A DNA stretch of 64,000 bases from Symsagittifera roscoffensis (lineage: Eukaryota > Xenacoelomorpha > Acoela > Convolutidae). Under the pieces are notes generated by a model, which did not search any database, was not told the origin of the DNA, and saw nothing but the letters and a program-made list of their open reading frames with translations. A program made the position numbers and the translations under genes. Below are positions 24,997 to 37,187 of this stretch, in pieces. Every line of letters starts with the position of its first letter. The stretch's first letter is position 1. The stretch covers positions 51,992,750 to 52,056,749 of the forward strand of contig NC_087070.1 of assembly GCF_963678635.1 (NCBI RefSeq). Reading direction: 5' to 3'.

Positions 24997-25223
24997 TTAG
25001 ATAAGTTTTGTGAATCGTACCTGTGGATATGGTCAATGGCTTTTGAAAGTTGGAGGTATAGTTCAAATATGGAATAGAAAATTTAAAAAATATTGCAAAA
25101 AATGATTAAGATTATTACAAAAGCTTCAAAGGTATCAAAAAGAAATATGATTAAAAGTTTAAATATCGTTAAAAAGTTTATGAAAAGGTTAAGAATTATG
25201 TTGACTGATCGAGAGAAGAGCAT
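24993..25223 (-). pseudogene. small hydrophobic ORF of copy 1, one internal stop
   Basis: This is the counterpart of the 76-residue hydrophobic ORF of copy 2: the same start, the same length and the same ATGA overlap with the next ORF. One internal TAA replaces a sense codon at about residue 47. Differences from copy 2 are mostly conservative exchanges among Ile, Leu, Val and Phe, which suggests a selected membrane segment. The spacer upstream (25224-25816) shows no ORF of note on the minus strand. Confidence 0.55.
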
Positions 25224-25816
25224 TTAAGAAATGGCTTCTCGATTGAATATTTTTTGTTGTTTGAGGCAATTTTCAAGTGTGGTCGAATTATTTATTGGTT
25301 TTTTGACAAGTGGGTTGAGTTTTTTGAAAAATTGTTGGGGGCGAATTTTATGGTGTTCGGGAGGTCTTCTTTGTCTTTATTTTTATTTGTCAAGTGATCT
25401 GGGGTATTTTTGAGATTTTTATACTTTAGGCTATATAAAATGGTCGTTCTTTTACTTTAGGCTAATTTAACATATTTGTTTCGGGAGTATTTGAGGTCTG
25501 AGTTGGGGAAATATTGTTGATCTTTGGATTATTAGATAAGGGAGGGTTATGATATTATGGTAGTATTTATTTTAGTTGTCAAGTTGGAATGGTTTGCTTA
25601 TTTTTGACCTGGAGGTCGCAAAGTTATAGTTATAGATATGCCTGGAGTTTAATATCGTTCGTCTAGTTGGTTTGTGTTAGAGTTATAGAAGGTGACGGAT
25701 TGGATGAATCCTATTGGCTAATTTTGAACTAGAATCGCTGCGTGTCTGTCAGCATGTTATTTTGAAAAATGAAAGTTCAAAATATTTCAGAGGTGCAAAG
25801 ATTATTAATTGTAAAA

Positions 25817-28800
25817 TTAAAGCTGTTTTTGAAATTCAACTTTCTTTAATATTTTAGATTGTGGGATGAATGTTTTATAGTTTTTGCGTGGTTGATTTCT
25901 AAGTCGTGATGACTCTCTATGTTCTGATTTGTCGATTTGTTCTTGGGGTATAATTTTTTCTGTCATTTTTCTATTTTTTCTTTCTTTTTGAGGAATATTT
26001 TGATCTAGCTTTTTTGTATTGTTTTTTATTGTAGTAGATTTTTTATTTTGGTTTTCGGGATGAATGTCATGTTGGTTTTTTGTTTCATTTTCCGTATGCG
26101 GGTTATTTTGAATAACTTTTAAACCTGTGAAAGAATATAATTGAGTTAGTTCGCGTAGTGCGTATTCTTTTTGGTAATAAGGTAATAGATTGTTTCGATG
26201 TTGAATAATTTCTTTTTGTTCTGAGTCGGTGATTTTATATGTGACGTCAGTGGGTTTGGCAATTATTTGGTATGGTCCTTTACGAAGGGGTTGTATTTTT
26301 TAAGAAATTCCTTTTTGAGTGTTAAAATTGGGTATTAAAACAAATGTTCCAATTTTTAAATCGGAGGCTGGTGTAAAGCGTGAATTTATTTGTTCATTAA
26401 TGTTTTGCCTTTGTAACAACTTTTTTGTTACTTTTTGGTAAATTTCATTGTGTTTTTTATTTCTGTTTAAAATCCATTCGGTGTGTGTACCGGAGGCTAA
26501 TTTAGGAATTTGTGGGTGATGAAAATGATCTTCATCGTGTGTGTGTAAAGGTAGGTTATAACAAATTGAGTCTTTATTCGGTTGACAATGACTTTGTGCA
26601 TTTTTATGAGAGTTTGCTGTAAACATAATTGGTTTGCGTGGCTTTTGATTAAAAACCATTTCATATGGTGACATTCCTAGAGTTGTCGTGATTTGTGAAT
26701 TATATGCTAAGGGAAATAGTTTTACATCTGCTGACCATTCGGTGTATCTTGTATCATTTCCATTGATGATACATCTAAGATATTCTTGTAGTGAACGGTT
26801 CATACCTTCGACCAAGCCGTTTGTCCAAGGTGCATGAGATGTACGTGGTTTGTGTTTGATGTTATATAAATGACATAGTGTGATGATTTCATTATTTATG
26901 AATTCTGTACCGTTGTCTGTAACTAAAATTTCTGGTAGTCCGAACTTGGCTATCCAGTGTTCATAAAGTGTTGTGTAAGCGTAATAAGCGTTACAATGTG
27001 GTACTGGGTTAAGTGCTACATAATGTGTAAATGAGTCAACAATTACCATAATGTAGGAGTTTCCTTAGGATGATGGTGAAATTGGTCCTTTTGTATCAAA
27101 TGAAATACGGTGGTTAAAGTACAAACTTTGTCCTTTAAAATCTTGTTTTTGTGCTATTTGTTTTTGATTTGGATAAGGTTTATTTAGCTGACATACTATA
27201 CAATCATTGCATAGTACTTTTATCCAAATTGGTGCATTTGGGAAATAAAAGTTTTGTATGAAATTTGAATATGTTTTCTCTGATCCAGAGTGTCCTTTAA
27301 TGTTTTGTGTATGTGAAATGTTAAAAGCTATGAGAATCATACTTAAAGGGAGACAGGGAACTGTTGATTCATTTAATTGGTATTCTAGAAGGTCTGTGTT
27401 TTCATTAATTGTTGTATTATTAATTTTTCGAAAAAATCGGAGGAGTGTTCTATTTCCTAAAATTGTGGTATCTGCCTTTACGGGTTTAGTTTTATATTTG
27501 TGCCATGATTTTAGTTGTCTAATTACTGGGTCAAGATTTTGATATTGTTTCAAGGTATTAACTGTAATTTTTTCTGTTGGAGGGAGAAAAATGTTTTCAA
27601 TTTCTAATTTAGATAAAGGAATTGTGTCAAGTGGGTCATGGAGGTCGAAAACTTGATTTATTGTGTTTTTTGAATCGTTTGTTTGTGGTCCTGATAAATT
27701 TATTTTATCAGTTAGATTTTCTTTTTCAATTAACGGAAAAAGGTCTTTTTTATGCGAGTGTTGTTTTACTCTTTTTTGTTGGGTGTTATTTTTTATCCAT
27801 TGTGAGTATGGAATTGGTTTGAAAGTTGATGTTCCAAGTAGATCAACTTCGTAGTGGTTATTTTGGCAATCTAAGTAAAGTGGGAAGTGTTGTAGGTTAT
27901 TTATCTGTGATTGTTCAACGTCAGTTTTTACTGCATATTTGCATTCTAGTCGGGGTGATGTTTCGTTTTCTGCAAGATAAAATTTTATATTTTTGGGTAT
28001 TTCAACTGTAGTTTTACGTGTAAGTAATTCAGGTGGTGTATTTCGACTTAATGTGTCTGGTAATGCAAGATTTTTTCCTGCTGTCCAAACTATATGTAAG
28101 TTTGGAAATTTCATTAGAATTAATTGAAATCTATAAACTCGGTGATTTGGGTTGGACTTTTGTGTAAAGAGAAAAATGATTGGTTTGTGATCTGTGAATA
28201 GAACTGTTGGATGTTTTGATCCAAGTATCAGAAATTCATATTCTGTAAGTGTATAGATTATAGCTGTACATTCTCTCATTCGAGTTGAGAGTCGTAGCTC
28301 TGCTTGAGTGAATAATCGAGAATTTGCTGATATAAGGTTCATTTTGTTTGTACCATTGTGTGATTGTAATAATGCTGCGCCGATGCCAAAATTCGAAGCA
28401 TCGCACATTGCATAGAATGGTTGATTTGGATCTGGAATTGTATTCGAAATTTGTTCAGTTAAGAGTTTTTTAATTTCTTCAAATCGTATTTGATGTTCTG
28501 TATTCCATTCAAAATTATTTTGTTGTCTAAGTATATTATAGAATGGTCTTAAGTATAATTGCATTTTATAGACGTATTTGCTTAAAAAGTTTAACATTCC
28601 AAGGAATTCTTGGATTTTCTTTTTGTTTGTTGGTGGTTGAAGTTTCTGAATAGCATCAATGCGTGATTTTAATGGAGTGATTGTCTTTCTTTCTATATTG
28701 TGTCCTAAAAATTTAACTCGTGTTAAAAAGAAGTGTGATTTATCGGGGGCGGCCTTCAGATTTTCGTTCTGAAGTATTTTGTGATAGTGTTCTAAAACTT

Positions 28801-31800
28801 TAAACATTTCTTCTTTTGTCTGTGATTGCATAAAAACATCGTCTAAATAGGTGATTGCGTTTTTCTTGAGTATTAGTGGTCTAAAAATTTTGCTCATAAA
28901 AGCTGAAAATGCTGCTGGTCCTATGGATATTCCATAGAATAGGCGGTTAAATTCGTATTGTTGATTTCCAATAACAAATTGTGTTAAGCGTCGCGATTGT
29001 TCATCTAGTGGCATTTGATTGTATGCACTATTCATATCTGCGGTTGTAAAGTATTTTCCGTTTATTTTTGTTAAAATAACTTGTATTGGTTCAATAGGTC
29101 AATTGTATTTTGATTCGTCTATTAGTGAATTAAGATATCTAGCGTCTAGAACTATTTTTAATGATTCTCCTTTTGCTAGGATGATAACAGGGTTGATAAA
29201 TGTGTTACCTTTTGGTTGTTCTTCTTTGTTTACCGGTGAGATAATTTTGTATTGCTCTAAAATATCGAGTAATCTGTTCACTTTATCGTGTAAATGAATT
29301 GGTACTTTACTTGCTCTTTGTTTTTTGAAAACTGCGTCAGGTTTTAACGGGAGATGTAGTGATGAACTGATTTTGCCAACATCAAATTTGGATGTTGCAT
29401 AGACTGATGAAAATTTTATTAGCTGTTTGGCTAACTTATCGAATTCGTCTTGTGTTATTTGTGAATGTTTGAAGTTAAACATTGTTAAAAATTTCTGTTG
29501 ATCCTCTGCATAGTTATTTATAATTAATGTAGGTTTGAAATATGGGGTTTTTGTGAAATAATCTGTATTTCTTTTTTTATTACTTATTATATTATTTATG
29601 GATAGTTCTTCGTTAAGAATTGTGGATTGACAAATATCTAATAATTGGAGTATATTATTTACGCGGTATGCTTTTTCATGCATTGGTGATATTGTAGCGT
29701 TGGTTTTGCAATATCCTAAAAGTCCTAAGGGTAATGTTACTTGATACGGTGTATTGTTGTATACATGTAACAAAATAATATCTGAATTCGTATTTTTCAA
29801 ATATTTTATGGATGAAATTGTGATTTTGAAAAACTTATGGATAGGTTTGAATTCAAAGTCTGACATATAGAGTTGTTGTTTATTTTGATTTTTATCATAT
29901 TGGTGAACTTGTTTTATTGAAAAATTATATATGTTTCCTGATAGTGGTTTCAGGTGTTTTCGTTGTTGGTTATAAATTGGATAAAATTTTGAAAAGAATG
30001 GTGGTTGTTTATTTAATCTTTGAAAAAATGTTAGGGCTGTGTCTTTTGTTTTTGTGTACTTATCTTTGATTAGTATTTTACTATTCAAGATGTTGATTGT
30101 TGGTATATATTTAGAGATAAATGGTATTCCAATGATATTGTGCTTAATATCAGTGATATGAACTATTTGTTTAAATGGTTTATTTAAAATTTTATTTTGC
30201 TCCATTGTTCTTGTGGGGAAAAAAAATAATATGTTGATCCTTGTGCTGTTGCTAGTTTACTGGAGGTTGCAAGAGGTGTTAATTTTGGGTGTAATGTTTT
30301 GATTTCATTCCATGTGGGAATGTTTATTATGTTTGATTCTGCTCCTGAATCAATTAAAAAATCAATTTCAAGATCTGGTGGTTGAAATTCTTTGTTTCTT
30401 GGACTTTCTAAAAGAAATGGTATTGTCCAAATTTTTTCTTTGGGTTGTTCTTTTTGTATATTTTGATAGATGTGATTTGTATTCAAGCATTTTGTTTTGT
30501 CATTTTCATTGGATTTATTTACAGTGTTGATTTCGTTAGTTTCTTGTGCCGTTTGTGTAGTATGGATGGGTTCAACATAATAATTGTGAAGGAGTTCTAA
30601 TTGATTTTCATATATATGTGATGAAAAAGGTTGTTCATATATAATAGATTCGTAGTCGTTTTCGACTGCTATCATATTTATGGAGATAGTGTTTACTGTA
30701 TCACTTTCTGTGTCTGATGATCCACAGTTTATTTGATTTAGTTGTAGTTCGTTATTTCCTGTGTCATCAAAACCTGGGGGGTCTGATGTTGTTTCTTCAT
30801 TTGATTGTACTTGATTAATATGTCTTTGATGTTTGGGTGTACTACTTCTGTGGCGATTTTTAGAATTATTATAATGGTTATTATTTCTGTGTGGTGATTG
30901 GGAATAATTTCTATAACGATTATTATATTCTATAACTTGAATGTCGATTTTGTGAATTGTTTCGTGATCTGTTTTGATAATTATCGTTTGATCTGTGATA
31001 GTTTGATCTGTTATATGAGTTATTCCTTGATCGATTGTTTGAGTAATTCTGATTTCGGTTGTTTGAATAACTTCTATTTCGATTATTTGAGTAGTTTCTA
31101 TTTCTATTATATGATGAGTTTCGTGATTGATTGTTTGGATAGTATTTATTTCTTATGTTTGATTGGGAATTAGATCTAGAAACAAATTGTGTTGTATTTG
31201 AATTTGATATGGAGTAGTTATTTCGACTATTTGGTCGATTATAATGATTTTGTGAAGAATTCTGTGTATTTCTTCGTTCTGGTGATCTTCCTCTATAACT
31301 TGAGTTATATGGCGATTGATTTCTCGTGTAATTGGTATTGTTCGGAAGTGGTTTTCCTGAACGGTTGTTGCTGTATACATTTTTGTTTGGTAGATTTTGA
31401 TCTTTCTTCATGTATTGATAGAATGATTTATTTGGTTCTTTATATTTTTGAGGTTTGTTTTGGTTATCCTGTTGTTTTTGTCTACATTCAGAATTACAAT
31501 GCCCGTATCGTCGGCAATAATTACACCATTTTTTGAAAGATGGTTTGCCTTTAAAGTTTGGGTGTTTTTCAAAAATATTTAGTATTTCAGTGATTTTTTC
31601 AACGAGGTCTGTATTTGATTCCTGTATGTTGTTGATATTTGTGGTATTTGTTTCAATTCGATTAACATATTGTAACTTCAATTTTTCTGTTTCTTCAAGT
31701 TTCATTGTGATTTCCGCTTGCTGTAGTTTGTCTACTAGTTTTCGAAAATCTAGATCGGGCTCTCGAATTGAGGAGGGATGGGATGCTCTCTTTTTTATTG

Positions 31801-34489
31801 CTATTTTCCTTAATTGAGGTGTTAAGGTCATCATTAAGATTTCTGTCCTTTTTGTGTTTTTATAGTCATGTGTATTTAATGAATATGCTTTTCGAACTAG
31901 TGTTTTGATACGTACTGCTAATTTTTTGATGGTTTCTTTTGGTAATCTGCGAATTTCATTACATAAAACTCTTTGTTGTTGTTTATTTCTCTCGGAGTCA
32001 AACATTTTTGAAAATTCCTGTGTAAATCTTTTCCAATTTGATTTTATTTCTATAGGCAATACTGAAAACCATTTTTGGGCTGCGCCATCCAAAGTTGTTT
32101 GTATCAACGCTGTGCGTCGATGTATCCAATTTTGATGTAGTGGTGTATTAATTGGTTCAGGTCCTATATTTAGAATTAAATTTGCTGTTACTGCATTTAA
32201 ATAATCTTCTACAGAATATTCAGGGTCTGTTCCTGTGAATACCATTAATGGTTTGATTGATGTTATTGATGATCCACCCATAAGGTATGGATTCATTGTC
32301 ATTTGTAATAATTCTGCGGCATTTGGCATTTGTGAAAAGTTTGAAAGTTGATTTTTTGTTATTTCGTGTTGTTGAAGGTAATATGGGAGTGGTATTTCAT
32401 TTTGCAATTGTGTTGGTTGATACGAGTGTGTAATCATTGGGTTTTGTGGTCGAATTGGTTGAAAAGATTGTGTATTAATTTGGTTTTGCACTTGTATTGG
32501 TTGTTGATTTTGTGTATATGTTGGATGTGGAGAAAAAATTCTATGATATGTACGTGGTTTTTGCACTCCTTGTCCACGATATTCTTGAGTATATGGTGCA
32601 AATATATCTGGTTGTAAATAATCATCATCAGAGGATAAATAATCCGTTTGATGAGGTGCTTGCTTTTTATTTTTATTTTGTTGAAAGAATGGGTAATTTT
32701 CACTACGATCCTGTGGAGGATGTGAATTAGTTTGAAAATTTACTGAGTTGGTTGTTGCCATTGGGTTATCCCAATATCGAGATCTTATCTGATTATTGTT
32801 TTTTTTTCGTGGGGGATATTTTGTTTTTGATGAATGTGCGTAATTATAATTGTGTTCCGCAAAAGTGTTTCTTGTGAACGTTCTGCGTGTTTTTGACGGT
32901 ACTGTCATGGGTCTATATGTTTGATAATCCATTTGTGAATATTTTGGAGCAACCGAAGGTTTAACGGTTGATTGTAAGGTTACTTGTGCTAGTGAAGTGT
33001 TTGTATTTCTTTGTGTTGTTAAATTTGGACGTATCGGTGAAATACTTTGTTGTGTAGTTGTTGTTGTTTGGACGATTTCTTCATTTATGAAGTGTGATGG
33101 TGTTTGAATATCTTTTTGAGTAAGGTTCCTAGTTCCATTAAGGTTTTCATTGTGTATGATGGTCGAATTTAAACTGTTATTTCGCGTATCAGGTAAAAAT
33201 GTATTGTAGTTTAATGGTGTTGCATCAATGGTTAATGGTATTACTCTTACATAATCTCTTATATAAGATATTGTACTTATTGCTTGACTTGAGATTGATT
33301 GTGGGATATTTATGAATGCATAATGAGACCATTCGGGGTCCCAAACGTAGTCTGACTGTTCTGTGATGGCGGTATCATCGTTTGAATTTTGAGGTCTGAA
33401 GTTTTTTCTTGCTTGTGAAATTAAATCTATATTATGTGTGAAATAATCTATCATAAATCATGCCAAAATTTTTTTAAAGTCATGTTTTGTATGTTGTGAA
33501 TCTTTAGTGAAATTTTCTTTAATTATATGTAGGAAAGTTGAAAATAGTGTGATTTCATGTCGTACCCTTATATGTTTGGATGTCTCTGTCGGTGAGACCT
33601 TTGGGATTGGGGTTTCGTTTTCTAATATTGAAATATAACTATATATTATTGCAAAAACTTCATTAGTAAATATGGAGTTTGCTCTTTGTGAGTTATGATA
33701 TTGTATGCTTTTTATATATTCTAAGAATATTTTTGAAAATTCTAAGTCAAGATCGTCTGTTTGAATTACATATTTGCGGTGATTCGGGTTTGGTGTGCTG
33801 AATTCTATGGTGTAGATTCCGTATTGTTGTGTTAAATTACATATATCTTTCAGATAGTGATCAATAATTTGTCTTTTTTTTACATCTGGGAACTCTGCTT
33901 TACATGGGCTGATTCCGGGTTCAAACAAATTTAGGAGGAAATTCTTGCAAAGATTGTGTTGTCCTCTATTATCGGGTGCATCTACGAGGAAGGGGTAGAT
34001 ATCGTCGTCATCTGGACTATCTTCACTTGGAGTGTGTGTTTTCCTCATTTTTTGTTTAATGACTGTTAATAGGTAATTATTGATTTGTCTAATTGGTTGA
34101 TTTCAATTATACAAGTGTACTGGTTTGTGTTTATATTGCTTTTTTATTCTTCTTTTTCCTCTTTTTGATGAATTTGAAGTTGTTTCTGAGTCGGAAAAAT
34201 ATAATTGATCGTGAATGGGGCAATTTTTATCAATAGATTCTTTTAATTTATAAAGTTCGTCTAAATTGCTGGCTTCTGATTCTGAAAATGCGTTTCTATT
34301 TTTTGAAAATCTTTTTCGTGTGATTTGTCTTTGTTTGGTTATTATTTTCCTTTTTAGTGTTTGTCGTTTTGTTCTAATATATCCAACTGTTTGTGTATGA
34401 GGTGTGATTACGAGGTCGTATTTTTTGTTGTCTATTTCACAGTTGTGTAAAACGATTGTTTGTTTGTTTCCTAGATTTTTAAATGACAT
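25817..34489 (-). pseudogene. Gag-Pro-Pol polyprotein of copy 1, broken
   Basis: On the minus strand one frame runs from the ATG at 34489 to the stop at 25817-25819, about 2,890 codons. Segments at 34489-34103, 34048-33458, 33454-, 30205-29099, 29035-27065 and 27049-26300 are all in the same frame, so the ancestral gene fused the basic N-terminal region, Gag, protease, RT/RNase H and integrase. It is broken by in-frame stops at about 34103, 33458, 29099, 27065 and 26300. A frameshift near 30923 and a deletion near 30220 remove part of the protease. Three of the stops are TGG-to-TGA changes relative to copy 2. Capsid-like region, CCHC knuckle, DSGA, YLDD and DD35E motifs are all recognisable and nearly identical to copy 2. 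Confidence 0.9.
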
Positions 34490-35749
34490 AAGGCTTAGGA
34501 TGACGGATGCAAAAAGTTGTTAGATGATTTCTATTTCTTAGACTGTTAGTCCTTACGATTTTTTGGTTAGCTTAACCTGGGTCTATTTGTTCAGGGTTGG
34601 AGAGAAAAGTATATCGATTCCGAAGAATGATTTTTTACTTTCTCGTGGCTAGTGTAAGCTAAGGTGTTAACTTACTTAATCTTACTTAGGGGTAGTGATT
34701 GTGTTCAAGGGTTGGAGAATAGTAAATCGATCCACAAGGTTCAGGTATAATTAGAACGCGAGTAGTTCGTTAGATACTATTTTAAACTTACTAAGTCTAA
34801 GATTTATCCTGGGTCTGGTAAGAGGAGGGTTCAAGTGAAAGATTTATCCTGGGTCTGGTAAGAGGAGGGTTCAAGTGAAGGATGAATAAACGAAGTTCTT
34901 CACTGTTTATCCTAATTTGAATGATTAGTTTTGTTCAAAAATTTCCATTAGTCTTGGGTTTTTTGAAAGGGTTGGATAGTGAATCGACGTTTGAGGTCCT
35001 TAGACACAAGCTAATTGGGTGGGGGAGAACAAAATTGTTCTTTTTGATCCAAGGATAGGCCTTGATGATCAAGTTTTAAATTTAATGAAATAGAAACTTT
35101 AATGTAGATCCAAGGATAAGCCTTGATGATCTGATTTTAAAATTAAGTGAATTTAAGTTTAAAATGGTTTAAATTGTTTAAAAATTTTAGTTTTTGATGT
35201 TTAGTGAGCTTATGATTGCTGTTATGTTTAGGTGATGAAGCTGGGACTACAAATGATTTTATGATTACTAACAATTTATTGTCATGCTACTAATTTTTGT
35301 TTTGATTTTCAATAAATATTTTCCAAACATGTTTTATATAATACTGCAGAATTTAGGAAAACGATCTGAGATCTTTTTATCAATCGTTATTGTGTATTAA
35401 TAATTTTGTTTAGCGCCTGAAATGATCATGAAGATTGACTTCAAGATTTTATGTTTGTAAATGAAAATCTAAATTCATTGCTAATAAAACTCTAAATATA
35501 AAAGTTTGTGTTGGCTTTTGCCGTCCTATCATATAACTATTTGGTAAGTGTCTACTTTGTCGTATGTCGTCTCTGGTTCGAGGTCTTCATCCAATTCCGG
35601 GTAGTTCTATTATCGTTCGGAATATTGGCTCTGATCTATTGAGTCGTAGAGACATTTTGATTAAATTATCGTCGTATAACATTTTGAAAATGTTTTGTCT
35701 AAATTCTAATCTATTTTTGGTTAATTCTAAGCTATTAAGGTCTTGTTCG
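34490..35749 (-). other. leader (5' UTR) of copy 1
   Basis: About 1.26 kb of non-coding leader. It carries two hairpins made from GATCATCAAGG ... CCTTGGATC (35043-35072 and 35106-35132) that are also present in copy 2. It also has a 40-bp direct duplication at 34801-34840 and 34841-34880 (39 of 40 bases identical) that copy 2 lacks. The hairpins are candidates for RNA packaging or dimerisation signals. Confidence 0.65.
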
Positions 35750-35767
35750 AGACTTATGGTCGCACCA
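35750..35767 (-). promoter_or_regulatory. primer-binding site of copy 1
   Basis: Two bases inside the LTR, the minus strand reads TGGTGCGACCATAAGTCT. It is identical to the site in copy 2. TGG is the complement of a tRNA CCA end; which tRNA it is cannot be told by eye. Confidence 0.7.
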
Positions 35768-35769
35768 GA

Positions 35770-36178
35770 TGAGTTAGGATCAAGTGGTTAACTCATAGAG
35801 TAATTTCGGATAGGGTACACCGTCTGCTCGTCACGCTATCTTATTTTCGGCCGGATAGATTCGTGCAACTTCTTAGTCTAATACCGATCCTAATCTTACT
35901 CTTATACTATCAAGTCTCAGGTTGTTTAACTAGTCTCTGCTAGGCTCAATAGATCTAGGGTATACTGGTTTATTGCGGCTGCTGAAGTTCTCTTGGAGAG
36001 GCAACTAATTTCTAAGTTAAATTCAAATCTCTCTGGTGCTGAAATTACAAGTAATTTCAGCACTTACAAATAAGTGGGTTGTTAGTTAGATGGATCATGA
36101 TTGGTTAATATTAAATACTTTACAGTGGTAAAATATCTAATTTATCCAATCATAAAATGTAGTTTAGATCAGATTCCA
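35770..36178 (-). repeat. 5' LTR of copy 1
   Basis: 409 bp. On the minus strand it begins TGGAATCTGATCT and ends CCTAACTCA. It contains an AATAAA-type polyadenylation signal (GCAATAAACC on the minus strand), CCAAT-like ACCAATCAT, and a perfect 26-bp palindrome at 36037-36062. It is directly followed (minus strand) by the primer-binding site. Confidence 0.95.
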
Positions 36179-36704
36179 AACTCTCAAAGAGTTCTAACGA
36201 CATACAATTGAGCCAATAAAAGGTATTGAGCAAACCATCTAAGCAAAAAAACGTGAATTTAAAAAGCTCTGAATTTTGAATGCTTTTATTTCCCACATTT
36301 GAATTTTTCCAGATATGATACTTTCAGTTGGTCTAAAAACAGGAGTGCAAAATAATGAGCCGCGTTGTTCTTTTAAATTTAATATCGCGAGAAAAATTCG
36401 ATGAAAAACTTATTTATAAGAAAATATTGAGTTCCTGGTATTAAAAACATTTACATATCGCAAAAAACTGAAAAAATTGACACAATAGATTTCATTTTCA
36501 AACCACCTCTAATGGTGCATTTCATTTTTGCCTTTTTTCGCCTTGTAGCCCAGCCCATACGACATGTAATTGTAGCCCAGCCCATACGACATTTAATTTT
36601 GCACGATTAACGGCAACTACGAGCATACTTAATGAGGAAACTTATGAGAAAATCGTAGAAAAAATTGAGAATTGCAAAATCTAATTTTGTTCAGATTTTG
36701 AGAG
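36179..36704 (+). other. DEG/ENaC intron 3, right part
   Basis: It starts with the right AACT target-site duplication of copy 1. It contains a 27-bp direct duplication, TTGTAGCCCAGCCCATACGA plus seven bases, at about 36543-36596. Otherwise it is AT-rich, ending in the exon 4 acceptor region. Confidence 0.6.
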
Positions 36705-36911
36705 CGAACAAGGAGCGAATGTGTTTCAAGTTGGAGGTGGTTTAGCATTCAAAATCTACCTGTACGACCCGACTGAGACCAGCTTCACCGCCTGGGACAG
36801 GTCTTACTCGTTCGAGATAGGCCCAGGCAGGAGCTACAACATGAAGCTGTCCACCAGGAAGTTCAGAGACTACACCGGTTTCAATGACTGCATAGAAGAG
36901 GGTAAAATGGG
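36705..36911 (+). CDS. DEG/ENaC channel, exon 4 (palm / beta-ball)
   Basis: It encodes about 69 residues including VGGGLAFKIYLYD, then an acidic turn and FEIGPGRSYNMKLSTRKF. This corresponds to the family pattern G-x-x-GL-x-L-x-[IL] and the later pG-x-x-x-x-[IV]. The start is set by phase: exon 3 ends in phase 2, and the AG at 36703-36704 gives the correct frame, whereas the stronger-looking TTGTTCAG at 36694 does not. The donor GTGGGT at 36912 gives phase 2 into exon 5; the nearer GTAAAA at 36902 would break the frame. This exon lies 527 bp beyond the LTR end of copy 1. Confidence 0.78.
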
Positions 36912-37005
36912 GTGGGTGCCCTTACATGTTTTCATTTTTGGACCATGTTTCCAATGTTTCCATTAAAACCAAGTAAATTACACAAGAACCCGTTTGTCGA
37001 TTTAG

Positions 37006-37187
37006 GGTGTTGCGCCACTACGACAAAGGCTACTCTCAGATGTTGTGTGTGAGCGAGTGCTACAGCCAGATTGAGTTCGAGATCTGCCAGTGCAAGAGCT
37101 TCACCCAGCTGTTCTTCTCCTCAACCAGCTACGAGTGTGGATCTGTCACCACGAGCATGTGTCCAGTCGAACAGGAGAAGGTCATGG
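37006..37187 (+). CDS. DEG/ENaC channel, exon 5 (thumb cysteine-rich region)
   Basis: It encodes the most diagnostic part of the protein: YSQMLCVSECYSQIEFEI (then CQCKSF), the family pattern Y-[ST]-x-x-x-C-x-x-x-C, a spacer, then C-x-C. Further Cys residues of the thumb disulfide ladder follow (YECGSV, SMCPVEQ). The acceptor is GTCGATTTAG and the donor is a consensus GTGAGT at 37188, phase 1. GC-rich codons contrast with the AT-rich introns. Confidence 0.88.

Larger units (their letters stand above)
17237..36178 (-). mobile_element. giant Ty3/gypsy retrovirus-like element, copy 1 (18,942 bp)
   Basis: A complete LTR element in intron 3 of the DEG/ENaC gene, antisense to it. It has 409-bp LTRs (TG...CA on the minus strand) and a 4-bp target-site duplication AACT (17233-17236 and 36179-36182). 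The two LTRs differ at about five positions, so the insertion is recent but not brand new. Gene order on the minus strand is leader, Gag-Pro-Pol, hydrophobic ORF, membrane ORF, Pro/Ser-rich ORF, envelope-like, ORF600, 3' region. It carries stops or frameshifts in nearly every gene and looks coding-dead, though its LTRs, primer site and hairpins are intact. Confidence 0.95.

Noticed and set aside
36693..36694. TTGTTCAG at 36694 as the exon 4 acceptor
   Set aside because: It looks stronger than the AG at 36704 but needs a phase 1 exon 3 end, and no suitable phase 1 donor was found there.
36902..36907. GTAAAA as the exon 4 donor
   Set aside because: It gives phase 1, which shifts the conserved cysteine-rich frame of exon 5. 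GTGGGT at 36912 keeps the frame.
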